This document shows, in pieces, positions 39,449 through 48,321 of a DNA stretch of 51,047 nt. How positions within the stretch are numbered: position 1 is the stretch's first letter; every line of letters begins with the position of its first letter. Origin of the DNA: Planctomycetota bacterium (GTDB lineage Bacteria; Planctomycetota; MHYJ01; JACQXL01; JACQZI01). The stretch covers positions 1 through 51,047 of the forward strand of contig JACQZI010000025.1 of the NCBI GenBank assembly GCA_016207825.1, given 5' to 3'. The notes below the pieces were generated by a model, which did no database searches, was not told where the DNA came from, and saw only the letters and a program-made list of their open reading frames with translations. The translations under genes were made by a program, and so were the position numbers.

Positions 39449-39509
39449 TAGATGTTAAAAACGGATAATCGCTTGAACGGGAAAAACCATTAAGAAAGGA
39501 TGTGATAAT

Positions 39510-39752
39510 ATGATAAGCACACAACAAGTAGGGGAAAATGCCGGGAAAATCTGGTATAATCTTGGTAAAAACGGAGAGGTGAGCACTAAGGAACTTGCCA
39601 GGGAAGTTAACATGAATCCTGATGAAATAAACCTGGCGCTCGGCTGGCTGGCGCGGGAAAACAAGCTGAAGCTTTCCGAAAAGAACCGGAATATCTATGT
39701 CGGCTTGACGGATGCGGAAAAAAGGGCCTATCTCCAGGCGAGCCATAAATAA
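39510..39752 (+). CDS. Small winged helix-turn-helix protein (DUF2582-like), copy 2
   Basis: 80 aa. QQVGENAGKIWYNLGKNGEVST and INLALGWLARENKL match the family better than the copy at 9883 and have no cysteines. Recognition-helix residues differ between the two, so targets probably differ. AGAAAGGATG precedes the start. The same order, winged helix then Cys-rich mini-protein, is seen at 9883-10570. Confidence 0.85.
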   Translation: MISTQQVGENAGKIWYNLGKNGEVSTKELAREVNMNPDEINLALGWLARENKLKLSEKNRNIYVGLTDAEKRAYLQASHK

Positions 39753-39788
39753 TTAAAAACAAGCAAATAAGGAAAGGGGGTGAAAAGA

Positions 39789-39932
39789 ATGTGTTGCGAT
39801 ACTTGCGAAACCCACAGGAAAAAAGATGTATACGAGTGCGCTAAAGGCAAGAATAAATGCTCAACAAAGGAAGTCGAAAAAGGGAAATCAGCCCCTATGT
39901 GTTGCGGCGAGCCAATGAAAAAGAAAAGGTAA
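39789..39932 (+). CDS. Cys-rich rubredoxin/desulforedoxin-like mini-protein
   Basis: 47 aa with ribosome site GAAAGGGGGTG. Cysteines lie at MCCDTC, ECAKG, KCST and MCCGEPM. The end CCGEPM recalls the second half of desulforedoxin-type iron sites (CCG.PM), with CxxC at the other end, so it may bind one iron or zinc. Function unknown; overlooked in simple ORF lists. Confidence 0.75.
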   Translation: MCCDTCETHRKKDVYECAKGKNKCSTKEVEKGKSAPMCCGEPMKKKR

Positions 39933-39976
39933 ATATAAATTGAAAAGCAAGATTAATTAAAGGAGGAAAAAATAAG

Positions 39977-40258
39977 ATGCTTAACCAACAGCAAATGATA
40001 GAGCCGCTTATCGGCTTGGGTAAAACCCAATGGGATATGTCCATGGGAATGTGGAATAGTTTCCAGAAAAACTGGGGGCAGATGATGAATACCATGATTG
40101 AGCAGGGGTTCGCTTTGCAAAATGAAAGCATGAAAACGATGACCGATTGGATGAAAAAGGCGAATGAAGCAAGCGAAAAGCTCATGGGGCAGATGGGTGA
40201 AAACTGGACGAGAGTCGTGTGCCAGGCAACTAATTTGGGCGGCCAGAAAAATAAGTAG
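39977..40258 (+). CDS. Phasin-like small helical protein
   Basis: 93 aa, AAAGGAGG upstream. The sequence is amphipathic helix rich in Gln, Met and Trp (GMWNSFQKNWGQMMNTMIEQG), resembling phasins or related granule-associated proteins. No polyhydroxyalkanoate synthase is in the window, so this is tentative. Confidence 0.5.
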   Translation: MLNQQQMIEPLIGLGKTQWDMSMGMWNSFQKNWGQMMNTMIEQGFALQNESMKTMTDWMKKANEASEKLMGQMGENWTRVVCQATNLGGQKNK

Positions 40259-40271
40259 GCAAAAGAAAAAC

Positions 40272-40328
40272 TAAACCTTGAATAGGTTTATTTAGGAATA
40301 GCGGGGTAGATAAAACCCTGCGATTCCT
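40272..40328. terminator. Two tandem hairpins before wrbA
   Basis: TAAACCT/AGGTTTA at 40272-40290, then AGGAATAGCGGGGT paired imperfectly with ACCCTGCGATTCCT (40294-40328). No T-run follows. They may attenuate or process the transcript ahead of the WrbA gene. Confidence 0.45.
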
Positions 40329-40344
40329 CCTGGAAAGGAAAGTT

Positions 40345-40959
40345 ATGAGGTTATTAGTGGTTTATTATTCGCTTTACGGCCATATCCGTAAAATGGCTGA
40401 AGCAATTGCCGAAGGTGCAAAGGAAGTTCCGGGTGCTGAAGTGGAAATATGCCGCGTGCCTGAAACGCTTCCCAAGGAGGTAATTGAAAGGATGGGCGCA
40501 ACTGAAGCCCAGAAGGCTATGGCAAAAGACCCGGTATGTTCCGTGGATGAACTTCCCAAGGCCGATGCGATTATTTTCGGAACGCCTACGCGCTTCGGAA
40601 ATATGTGCGGACAGATGAGGCAGTTCCTGGATGCAACCGGCGGTTTATGGGCGAAAGGTTCCCTCATCGGCAAAGTCGGGAGCGTTTTTACCAGCTCGGC
40701 AACCCAGCACGGCGGGCAGGAATCCACAATACTTAGTTTCCATACCACGCTGCTTCACCAGGGGATGGTCGTGGTTGGCCTGCCGTATTCTTTCCAGGGG
40801 CAGATGCGAATAGACGAAATTACCGGCTCTTCCCCTTACGGCGCGTCCACTATTGCCGGAGGCGACGGCAGCCGCATGCCCAGCGAGAATGAATTAGCCG
40901 CCGCGCGTTTCCAGGGAAAACACGTGACAACGATTGCTTCTAAATTGGCTGGCAAATAA
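40345..40959 (+). CDS. wrbA: NAD(P)H:quinone oxidoreductase, WrbA type
   Basis: 204 aa, the normal WrbA length. Flavodoxin-like FMN sites: [35 protein letters not shown] and [12 protein letters not shown]. Two-electron quinone reduction avoids semiquinone radicals. GGAAAGGAA precedes the start. Fits an oxidative-stress operon. Confidence 0.95.
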   Translation: MRLLVVYYSLYGHIRKMAEAIAEGAKEVPGAEVEICRVPETLPKEVIERMGATEAQKAMAKDPVCSVDELPKADAIIFGTPTRFGNMCGQMRQFLDATGGLWAKGSLIGKVGSVFTSSATQHGGQESTILSFHTTLLHQGMVVVGLPYSFQGQMRIDEITGSSPYGASTIAGGDGSRMPSENELAAARFQGKHVTTIASKLAGK

Positions 40960-40986
40960 ATGCCAGGTTAAGGAAAGGGACTGTTT

Positions 40987-41511
40987 ATGAAACTGAAAGT
41001 ATTGGCGATAGGGTTGTTGATTTTGGGATTGAGTTTTGGGTTTTATTTTTATGCTAATGGCCAGGATCACAACGGTCCTGGTGAACACCCAGGGGTCAAA
41101 ACAGAACATCCCGGAATGAAAGAGCACCCCGGCGAAAAAGTCACTCCGGAAGACGTCCGTAAAGGCATCAACGACTATATTAAAAAAGATTCGGAACTTA
41201 AAGGCGGCTATTTCCTGGTTTATGATGCCAAAGAAATGAAAACATGGACGCTTCAATTGAGCAAAGTCCACGATTGGATAAGCCTCATTAAAAAAGAGGA
41301 TGCTTATTTTACCTGCTGTGATTTTACGGAAATTTGCGGGGAGTGCCTTATAGGAAAAAAGCATGATATTGAAAAACATCATAAAATGGATATTGATTTC
41401 TGGATGAAAAAAGACGGCAAGAAATTCGAGGTATTTAGGATAGTCATCCATAAGCTTGATGGCGCCGAACGGCATACTTATCAGGATGATGAAATTGCAC
41501 CGGTAAAATGA
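40987..41511 (+). CDS. Exported protein with His-Pro-Gly repeats
   Basis: 174 aa. Signal peptide KVLAIGLLILGLSFGFYFYANG, then a linker of HPG repeats (EHPGVKTEHPGMKEHPGEK) able to bind metal, then an alpha/beta domain with four cysteines (TCCDFTEICGEC). No family recognised with certainty. It overlaps the transglutaminase start (ATGA), so the two are made together. Confidence 0.7.
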   Translation: MKLKVLAIGLLILGLSFGFYFYANGQDHNGPGEHPGVKTEHPGMKEHPGEKVTPEDVRKGINDYIKKDSELKGGYFLVYDAKEMKTWTLQLSKVHDWISLIKKEDAYFTCCDFTEICGECLIGKKHDIEKHHKMDIDFWMKKDGKKFEVFRIVIHKLDGAERHTYQDDEIAPVK

Positions 41512-42494
41512 AATATGCGTTCATGAAACATTATGCAGTTGTTTTATTCGCGGTAATGCTGCTCTTGGCAGGAGCATGCAGGCATGATGGGTCTGTGACG
41601 GGGGCTAGGCTGGTCCGGATAAACTGCCAGATGACCCTCAAAAACCAGCCTGATGAGTCTTCGGAAGTGAAAATTTGGATGCCGGTTCCCCGGCAGACGC
41701 CTTTTCAAAAAGTCAGCGAGCTTAAGGTGAATAACGGCCGATTGTATAGCGAGCCGGAATACGGCAACCAATTGATTTATCTTGATGAAAAAGGCGCCGC
41801 GCCGGAACCCGGTGGGATCGGTTTTAGCTGCCTGGTGGAACGGCTGGAGCAAAATGCTTATGAAGTCGATACGGAAAATCCGGCCGTTCTGGATAAATTC
41901 CTCCTCCCGAACCGCCTTGTAACGATGAGCCCGCGGGTAAAAGAGCTTGCCGGGCAAATCAGTTCTTCACAAACTGATTATTTGGCGAAAGCCCGCGCCA
42001 TTTATGATTATGTCCTCCAAAAGATGAAATACGACAAATCCCAGCCGTTTTGTGCGATAGGCGACACTGAATTTGCCCTGGATGCCGGCATAGGTAATTG
42101 CACTAATTTCCATTCCCTTTTTATTTCCCTGGCGCGCGCTTCAGGGATTCCTGCCAAATTCGTGATCGGTTATCCCTTGCCGGGCGAAAAACATGGAACG
42201 CTTACAGGATACCACTGCTGGGTGGAGTTTTACGTGCCCTATAGTGCGTCGCATCGGGGGCGCTGGGTGCCGGTTGATGCATCCGAAGCCTGGAAAAATC
42301 CGGATAAACGGGAGTATTTCTTCGGCGCGGTGGATGAAAACCGGATTCTTTTTACCGAAGGCCGTGATATCACCCTTGCCCCGCCCCAAAAATCAGCCCC
42401 GCTTAATTATTTTGTTTATCCGTATGTCGAAATAAACGGTCGGCCTTCAGAGGAATACGAGTTGAAAATAACATACGATGACAGTAAAAGATAA
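41508..42494 (+). CDS. Transglutaminase-like lipoprotein
   Basis: 328 aa. Lipobox LLLAGAC after a signal peptide. The transglutaminase core has Cys in GIGNCTNFHSLF, His in GYHCWVEFY and Asp in VPVDASEAW, a complete cysteine-protease-like triad. The preceding domain (about 35-140) is a beta-rich N-terminal region seen in bacterial transglutaminase-like proteins. It may act as a peptidase or amidase at the envelope. Start overlaps the previous gene. Confidence 0.9.
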   Translation: MKYAFMKHYAVVLFAVMLLLAGACRHDGSVTGARLVRINCQMTLKNQPDESSEVKIWMPVPRQTPFQKVSELKVNNGRLYSEPEYGNQLIYLDEKGAAPEPGGIGFSCLVERLEQNAYEVDTENPAVLDKFLLPNRLVTMSPRVKELAGQISSSQTDYLAKARAIYDYVLQKMKYDKSQPFCAIGDTEFALDAGIGNCTNFHSLFISLARASGIPAKFVIGYPLPGEKHGTLTGYHCWVEFYVPYSASHRGRWVPVDASEAWKNPDKREYFFGAVDENRILFTEGRDITLAPPQKSAPLNYFVYPYVEINGRPSEEYELKITYDDSKR

Positions 42495-42509
42495 CCCTGT
42501 GCTTTTTGG

Positions 42510-43439
42510 ATGAAAGAAAAACATATGGAATTGAACGAGAGCTTTTACCAGATGCTTGTGGATAATATGTATGAGGGGGTGTATTTTGTGGATTGCGACA
42601 GGGTCATCAGGTATTGGAACAAAGGCGCGGAAAGAATTACCGGATATAAAAACTATGAAGTTATCGGTAAGCCGTGTTCCGAAAATATCCTGATGCATGT
42701 TGATGACGCCGGTTCATTCCTGTGCACGGGAGCTTGCCCCTTGTTTGAAAGCAACCATGAAGGGAAAACGCTTGAAGTGGAAACGTATTTGCATCATAAG
42801 GATGGGCATCGTGTTCCCGTCAAAGTCTGGGTCACCCCCATCAGGGATTTAAATAATGAGATTGCCGGTTCGGTCGAGTTGTTTGCTGATAACTCGGAAA
42901 AACTTGCTTCGCAGGAAATCATTAAAAACCTCCAGGAAAAGGTTTATCTTGATATTCTTACAGACGTGAGCAACCGGCGGTTTGCGGAAATACAGATAAA
43001 CAACAGGCTGGAAAGCTTGCGGCGTTACAACTGGCCGTTCGGCTTTCTTTTTATGGATGTGAATAACCTCAAAGCGGTTAATGATTTATACGGCCACGAC
43101 GCCGGCGATTTGGTCTTGAAAATGGTGGCAAATACGCTCATCAAGAATTCAAGGGCCTTTGATGTGATAGGGCGCTGGGGCGGGGATGAATTCGTTGCCA
43201 TAATACCGAATGTCAATGAGTTTCATCTGCAGCTCGTAGCCAGTAAATATAAAAATCTGGTGGCGCAATCAAGCCTTTCACGAAACCTGAATGTCATCAG
43301 GGTCGGTCTTTCCATCGGCGCCACCCTTGCCCAGCTTGATGACACGGTGGATTCGCTGGTGCGGCGTGCGGATAAACTCATGTATGAATCACAGGCGGGT
43401 GAAAAGCAAAACCGAAGGTATCTTAAAGGCGTTTATTAG
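42510..43439 (+). CDS. PAS-GGDEF diguanylate cyclase, copy with GGDEF site
   Basis: 309 aa. PAS domain at about 10-130 with the cysteine triplet KPCSENIL, FLCTGACPLF also seen in the paralogue at 10737, and a GGDEF domain at about 145-305. The active site GGDEF lies near 224-228 with RAFD, the inhibitory site, five residues ahead. It should make cyclic di-GMP. An ATG at 42525 is an alternative. The same cyclase type therefore occurs in both long sigma-54 gene runs. Confidence 0.93.
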   Translation: MKEKHMELNESFYQMLVDNMYEGVYFVDCDRVIRYWNKGAERITGYKNYEVIGKPCSENILMHVDDAGSFLCTGACPLFESNHEGKTLEVETYLHHKDGHRVPVKVWVTPIRDLNNEIAGSVELFADNSEKLASQEIIKNLQEKVYLDILTDVSNRRFAEIQINNRLESLRRYNWPFGFLFMDVNNLKAVNDLYGHDAGDLVLKMVANTLIKNSRAFDVIGRWGGDEFVAIIPNVNEFHLQLVASKYKNLVAQSSLSRNLNVIRVGLSIGATLAQLDDTVDSLVRRADKLMYESQAGEKQNRRYLKGVY

Positions 43440-43565
43440 CACGGCACTCGATTAATAAATTGCCGTTAAGAGCATATGATAAATTTATTTGATGCAAAGG
43501 AATGGAATTATCGGCTTCTTTAATATTGCTTCCGAGGCCGTTAAATAACAAGAAGGAGTTTTTAT

Positions 43566-44093
43566 ATGCCGGAAGGAAAATCTGATTTGGAAGTTGCTAA
43601 GTGGCTTCGGATGGCCATCAATTCTGAAAAGCAGGCAATTCATGACTATCTCAAATACGCCCGGATGACCGAAAACAAAGAGGGCAAAAATATGTTTATA
43701 AAGATTGCTCTTGATGAATACGGTCACATGTCCGCCCTGGAAAAAGAGCTTGATAATGTCCAGGCAGGAAAGAAATGGGAGGAAATAAAACTTTCCGAAT
43801 CACCCGTGGAAAAAACCTTGCCCGCTTTGGATACGGATTCTTTATCCGATGAAGAAAAAGCCGGCAAGAACGAAACCCAGGCACTGGCTATGGCTATGAA
43901 AGCGGAGAAAAAGGCGAAAGGATTTTACCTCGGCAAATCCTGCGTGGTAAAGGATCCCTTTGCCAAGTCGCTTTTAGTGCGGCTTTCCGAAATGGAAGAT
44001 GCGCATTACCGGATTCTGGAGGCGGAACTTGATTCTATAAACCAGAGCGGTTTCTGGCTGGGGATCAGGGAGATTTCTTTTGAAATGTCGTGA
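43566..44093 (+). CDS. Rubrerythrin-like ferritin-fold protein
   Basis: 175 aa. Four-helix di-iron motifs: NSEKQAIHDYLKYA, DEYGHMSALEKEL, AMKAEKKAKGFY and SEMEDAHYRILEAEL. It lacks the rubredoxin-like domain of true rubrerythrin. A role in peroxide removal or iron oxidation is likely. AGAAGGAG precedes the start. Confidence 0.88.
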   Translation: MPEGKSDLEVAKWLRMAINSEKQAIHDYLKYARMTENKEGKNMFIKIALDEYGHMSALEKELDNVQAGKKWEEIKLSESPVEKTLPALDTDSLSDEEKAGKNETQALAMAMKAEKKAKGFYLGKSCVVKDPFAKSLLVRLSEMEDAHYRILEAELDSINQSGFWLGIREISFEMS

Positions 44094-44110
44094 ATGAAAA
44101 AGAAGCAAAA

Positions 44111-45019
44111 ATGATATACGATACCGTCATAATCGGCGGAGGCCCGGCGGCGATTACCTCCGCAATTTACACCGCCCGCAAAGGCGTTTCTTTCTTCATG
44201 ATTGCCAAAGATATCGGCGGACAGACGAACTGGACGATGAATATAGAAAATTACCCCGGTTTTAACCTCATCACTGGCGCGGAATTGTCTGATAAATTCA
44301 GGGAGCATTTGGAACAGTTTAAAATAGATTTAAAAGAGGATGAAGACGTTAAATCGGTCCAGAAACAGGGAGAAATAATAAAAATCGCCACGGACAAAAA
44401 CAGTTATGAGGCGCGCAGCGTGATTATCGCGTCCGGCCGAGAGCCGAGGAAACTGGGCGTTAAGGGCGAAGAGGAATTATTGAATAAAGGCGTGGCTTAT
44501 TGCTCCACCTGCGATGCGCCGCTCTTCTTTGGAAAGGATGTGGCGGTAATCGGCGGCGGCAATTCCGCCCTGGAAGCCGTTTTGGAATTGATGAGGATTG
44601 CCGGGAAGATATATCTTATCCATAGGTCGGCGCCATTGAAAGCGGATTCGGTCATGGTGGAAAAGGCTAAGCAAAGCGGCAAGGTTACCATCTTTACGGA
44701 TGCCAAGACACTCGAGATTTCCGGGAATAAATCGGTTGAGAGCGTAAAGATTGAACACGAAGGCGCCCAAAAGTCTTTAGCTGTCCAGGGCGTATTTATT
44801 GAAGTCGGCTCGGTGCCGCTGTCGGGAATAGTTGAAGGCGTAGCTAAAAATAAAGAAGGCGAGATAATGGTTAATTGCAAATGCGAAACCAGTGTCCCGG
44901 GCATTTTCGCCGCAGGCGACGTTACCAATGTCTCGGCCAAGCAAATCGTTATCGCCTGCGGGGAAGGCGCCAAGGCGGCAATCGCCGCTTTTGAGTATGT
45001 CAGCCGCCTTAGCATGTGA
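44111..45019 (+). CDS. trxB: Thioredoxin reductase
   Basis: 302 aa from ATG 44111, the usual start (MIYDTVIIGGGPAA). FAD-binding GGGPAA, the redox pair CSTC in AYCSTCDAP, NAD(P) loop GGGNSALEAVLEL and FAD closing motif GIFAAGDVT are all present. A GTG at 44090 overlapping the previous stop is an alternative start. It reduces thioredoxin, encoded next. Confidence 0.95.
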   Translation: MIYDTVIIGGGPAAITSAIYTARKGVSFFMIAKDIGGQTNWTMNIENYPGFNLITGAELSDKFREHLEQFKIDLKEDEDVKSVQKQGEIIKIATDKNSYEARSVIIASGREPRKLGVKGEEELLNKGVAYCSTCDAPLFFGKDVAVIGGGNSALEAVLELMRIAGKIYLIHRSAPLKADSVMVEKAKQSGKVTIFTDAKTLEISGNKSVESVKIEHEGAQKSLAVQGVFIEVGSVPLSGIVEGVAKNKEGEIMVNCKCETSVPGIFAAGDVTNVSAKQIVIACGEGAKAAIAAFEYVSRLSM

Positions 45020-45035
45020 TACAGGGAGGTAATAT

Positions 45036-45350
45036 ATGTTGACGGAAATTATGAGCAATGAACTGGCTGAAAAGGTTTTCCACACCAATACGCCCGCGGC
45101 GATTCTCTTTTCATCAACTTACTGCGGAACCTGCAAGAAGGTCACCGCCCGGATTGAAACCATTGCCGGCGGTTACGGGAAAATAAATTTCTTTAAGCTG
45201 GATGTCACCAAAAACCCACAGGATTTAGCGCAATATCAAATCCTGCACATCCCGACCCTGGTGTTCTTTAAAGGGCATGATGAGCTGGACCGCATGAACG
45301 GCGATATCACTGAAGATAAAATCAAAGAGGGCTTGAATAAGTTAATCTAA
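45036..45350 (+). CDS. Thioredoxin-like protein
   Basis: 104 aa. Active site STYCGTCKK (CGTC, not the usual CGPC) and the cis-proline HIPTLVFF. The changed proline would make it a more oxidising or different redox partner. GGGAGG precedes the start. It overlaps the CcdA start by one base. Confidence 0.93.
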   Translation: MLTEIMSNELAEKVFHTNTPAAILFSSTYCGTCKKVTARIETIAGGYGKINFFKLDVTKNPQDLAQYQILHIPTLVFFKGHDELDRMNGDITEDKIKEGLNKLI

Positions 45351-46057
45351 TGGATAACTTGCTGCAAACGTTGGAAGGATACATACAAGGACCTTTTATC
45401 CTGGCGTATCTGGCCGTCTACGCGGCCGGAATACTGGTCAGCTTTACCCCGTGTGTTTATCCGGTAATCCCTATGACCGTGGCGTTTATCGGCGGCCAAA
45501 GCCAGGGCTCCAGGCTGAAAGGCTTGGGCCTTTCCGTGTTTTATGTTTTGGGCATGGCGATAACTTATACAGTTCTTGGAAGCATCGCTGCTCTTACCGG
45601 GATGCTCTTCGGCCGCATCCAGACCAATCCCTGGACTTATTTTATCGTTGCCAATATATGCATCCTTTTGGGATTATCCATGCTGGAGGTTTTCGAACTG
45701 CCTTTGCCGTCGTTCCTTAATAAATTACAGCCGAAAGGCGCCAAGCGCGGCTTTATCGGCAGTTTCCTGGTTGGCGCCGCATCGGGCCTGGTTTTGGGCC
45801 CTTGCACGGCGCCTGTCCTGGCGGTTTTGTTGGCGATAATCGCCTCCCAGCAAAACGTGGCTTTCGGCATAAGCCTTTTATTCATATTTGCGTTAGGCAT
45901 GGGAACCTTATTGATAATTATCGGAGCCTTTACAGGTTTATTGTCAAATATGCCCCATGCGGATGCCTGGATGGTTAAGATTAAGAAATTATTCGGATGG
46001 ATTCTTATCGCTACCGGAGAATATTTCCTGATTATGTCCGGTAAAATGTTCGTTTGA
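45350..46057 (+). CDS. CcdA/DsbD-type membrane thiol transporter
   Basis: 235 aa with six hydrophobic helices. The two redox cysteines are in FTPCVYPVIP and GPCTAPVL, the standard CcdA positions. It passes reducing power across the inner membrane from thioredoxin to periplasmic proteins. Between a thioredoxin and a TlpA-like protein. Confidence 0.95.
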   Translation: MDNLLQTLEGYIQGPFILAYLAVYAAGILVSFTPCVYPVIPMTVAFIGGQSQGSRLKGLGLSVFYVLGMAITYTVLGSIAALTGMLFGRIQTNPWTYFIVANICILLGLSMLEVFELPLPSFLNKLQPKGAKRGFIGSFLVGAASGLVLGPCTAPVLAVLLAIIASQQNVAFGISLLFIFALGMGTLLIIIGAFTGLLSNMPHADAWMVKIKKLFGWILIATGEYFLIMSGKMFV

Positions 46058-46071
46058 AGGGAGAAGATGAT

Positions 46072-46596
46072 ATGAGAAAAAAGGATTTCTTGATAAGCAT
46101 ATTGTTGATAGCCGCTTTATTTGGCTGCCCGCGCCGGGATGATTCATCCAAGGCCAAGGAGCCAACCCCTTATGATATTGCCAAAATAACCATGGAAGAA
46201 AAAGCGCCCGATTTTACCCTCAAGGATTTAAACGGCAGGGAAATTAAACTAAGCGACTATAAAGGTAAAACAGTGATGCTGGTCTTCAGCACTACCTGGT
46301 GCCCGCATTGCCGTGAGGAAATACCCCACCTCAAAGAAGTATATTCCAAATACCCGCCCAAGGATTTTACCCTGCTTAATATAGATGTCCAGGAAAGCCA
46401 TGAAAAGGTTTCTTCATTCGTTAAAGCGAACGAAATCCCTTATCCGGTGCTCTTGGATGAAAAAGGGGCTGTTGCCGCCGCATACAATGTCGCGGGCGTC
46501 CCGAATATTATGGTGGTTGATAAAAATGGCGTTATTGTTTGCAAATCATGCCGCGGTGTTGATACTATCCTTAATAGCTTATTAAGCGGCCGCTAA
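46072..46596 (+). CDS. TlpA-like periplasmic thioredoxin (lipoprotein)
   Basis: 174 aa from ATG 46072, after AAGGGAGAAG. Signal ends in the lipobox-like ALFGC. TlpA fold: APDFTLKDLNG, active site TTWCPHCREEIPH, PNIMVVDKNG. Receives electrons from CcdA to reduce a periplasmic client, for instance in cytochrome c maturation. Confidence 0.93.
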   Translation: MRKKDFLISILLIAALFGCPRRDDSSKAKEPTPYDIAKITMEEKAPDFTLKDLNGREIKLSDYKGKTVMLVFSTTWCPHCREEIPHLKEVYSKYPPKDFTLLNIDVQESHEKVSSFVKANEIPYPVLLDEKGAVAAAYNVAGVPNIMVVDKNGVIVCKSCRGVDTILNSLLSGR

Positions 46597-46608
46597 AATA
46601 TAATTATT

Positions 46609-48321
46609 ATGAAAGATTTCTCGGTCCTTATCGGAGGCAAGGCCGGCGACGGCATAAACCAGGCCGGCATGATAATCGCCCGCATCCTTACCCGCCTGGG
46701 TCATTATATTTACATATATTATGATTACCCCTCGCTCATCAGAGGCGGGCATAATTTTTCCATCATCCGTATGTCGGAAAATAAAATCGCCGCGCATACG
46801 GATAAAATAGACTGTCTCGTGGCCTTAAACCAGGAGACTTTCGACCTCCATAAAAACCGGCTGAACGGAAACGGGATTATCATTTACGATTCCGATACGG
46901 TTTCCATAGCCAAGTGCCCGGGGGATTGCACGGCGCTTCCTTTGACCGCGATAAGCAAGGAGGAAAAAGCAACGCCCGTAATGCGCAATTCTATTGCCAT
47001 CGGCGCCCTTTGCAAAGCGCTCGGCATAGAAGAAAAAATATTTACTGAGGTCTTTAATAAACACGCGGGCAAAGGCTTGGAACTTAACCTAAAGCTTGCC
47101 TCCCGCGGTTATGAAATGTCCAAAAAGGTTATCGAGATTAAAGCATCTTCCGGCAAACCCTTGCCAATCCTGACCGGTAACGAAGCGGTCAGCCTGGGCC
47201 TGCTCAAAGGCGGACTGGATGCTTATATCGCCTATCCGATGACGCCGGTTTCCAGCATTCTCCATTACCTGGCAGGATTGCAAAAGGATTTTGATATCAA
47301 CGTCATCCATCCGGAAAATGAAATCAGCGTCATTCTCATGGCGGCCGGATTCGCCTATGCCGGGAAAAAGGCTGCCGTTGGGTCCTCAGGCGGCGGTTTT
47401 TGCCTGATGACGGAAGGCGTCAGTTTAGCCGGAATGGCTGAATTGCCTATTGCCATTGTCATGGGACAGCGCCCCGGGCCTTCGACCGGCATGCCCACTT
47501 ATTCATCACAGACCGAACTCCACTTTATCCTTAATGCCGGCCAGGGCGAATTCATGCGCTTTGTAGTCGCCCCCGGCGATGCCGAAGATGCCTATGCATG
47601 GTCTTCTTTCGCCCTTAATGCCGCCTGGAAATACCAGACGCCCTCTTTTATACTCATAGACAAAACTCTGGGCGAAGGCACGTTCTCATTCGATATCGAA
47701 TCCATAGATAAACTGAAAGGCCTTGAACCGGTTTTGTCCCGCCTGCCCGCTTCGACGAGACTAGGCGAGCCGGCGAGGCAGGAGGATAAACAAGAGCCTT
47801 ATAAAAGATACCTGAATACAAGGGATGGAATTTCGCCGTTAATGTTTCCTCCAAATAAAGAGGCGATTATAAAAGTAAATAGCTACGAACACGACGAATC
47901 CGGCATTACCACCGAGGAATCCGCGCCCGTCAGCGTCATGCAGGAAAAAAGGATGCGTAAAGGCGAATATCTTGCCAAAGAGCTGGATAATTACGAGACG
48001 GTAAAGAATTACGGGGACAAAAACTCAACGACCGCTATTTTATGCTGGGGCTCGAATAAAGGAGTCTGCGTGGAAATCGCCGAAAAACTCGGGTTAAAAG
48101 TGATTCAGCCGGTTGTCCTTTCTCCTTTCCCGGTCAGCCAATTCAAGAAGGCGCTTGAAGGCGTGAAAAATATCATCGCGGTGGAAAACAATATCACCGG
48201 ACAACTTGTCAGGCTTATTAATATGTATGGATTCCAGGTGACTAATAGCATCAATAAGTATGATGGAAGACCATTCAGTATAGATGAACTTGAGGGGATG
48301 ATAAGGAAGTTATTAAAATGA
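46609..48321 (+). CDS. korA: 2-oxoacid:ferredoxin oxidoreductase, alpha subunit with fused gamma domain
   Basis: 570 aa. The N-terminal gamma domain (LIGGKAGDGINQAGMIIAR, about 1-175) is fused to the alpha domain (AYPMTPVSSILHYLA; AVGSSGGGFCLMTEG; about 190-570). With KorB it forms a two-subunit 2-oxoglutarate- or 2-oxoacid-ferredoxin oxidoreductase, moving electrons to ferredoxin. A variable linker at about 380-400 (RLPASTRLGEPARQ) is encoded by a CCTGCC-rich palindrome (47742-47783). No clear ribosome site precedes the ATG. Exact acid specificity unknown. Confidence 0.92.
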   Translation: MKDFSVLIGGKAGDGINQAGMIIARILTRLGHYIYIYYDYPSLIRGGHNFSIIRMSENKIAAHTDKIDCLVALNQETFDLHKNRLNGNGIIIYDSDTVSIAKCPGDCTALPLTAISKEEKATPVMRNSIAIGALCKALGIEEKIFTEVFNKHAGKGLELNLKLASRGYEMSKKVIEIKASSGKPLPILTGNEAVSLGLLKGGLDAYIAYPMTPVSSILHYLAGLQKDFDINVIHPENEISVILMAAGFAYAGKKAAVGSSGGGFCLMTEGVSLAGMAELPIAIVMGQRPGPSTGMPTYSSQTELHFILNAGQGEFMRFVVAPGDAEDAYAWSSFALNAAWKYQTPSFILIDKTLGEGTFSFDIESIDKLKGLEPVLSRLPASTRLGEPARQEDKQEPYKRYLNTRDGISPLMFPPNKEAIIKVNSYEHDESGITTEESAPVSVMQEKRMRKGEYLAKELDNYETVKNYGDKNSTTAILCWGSNKGVCVEIAEKLGLKVIQPVVLSPFPVSQFKKALEGVKNIIAVENNITGQLVRLINMYGFQVTNSINKYDGRPFSIDELEGMIRKLLK

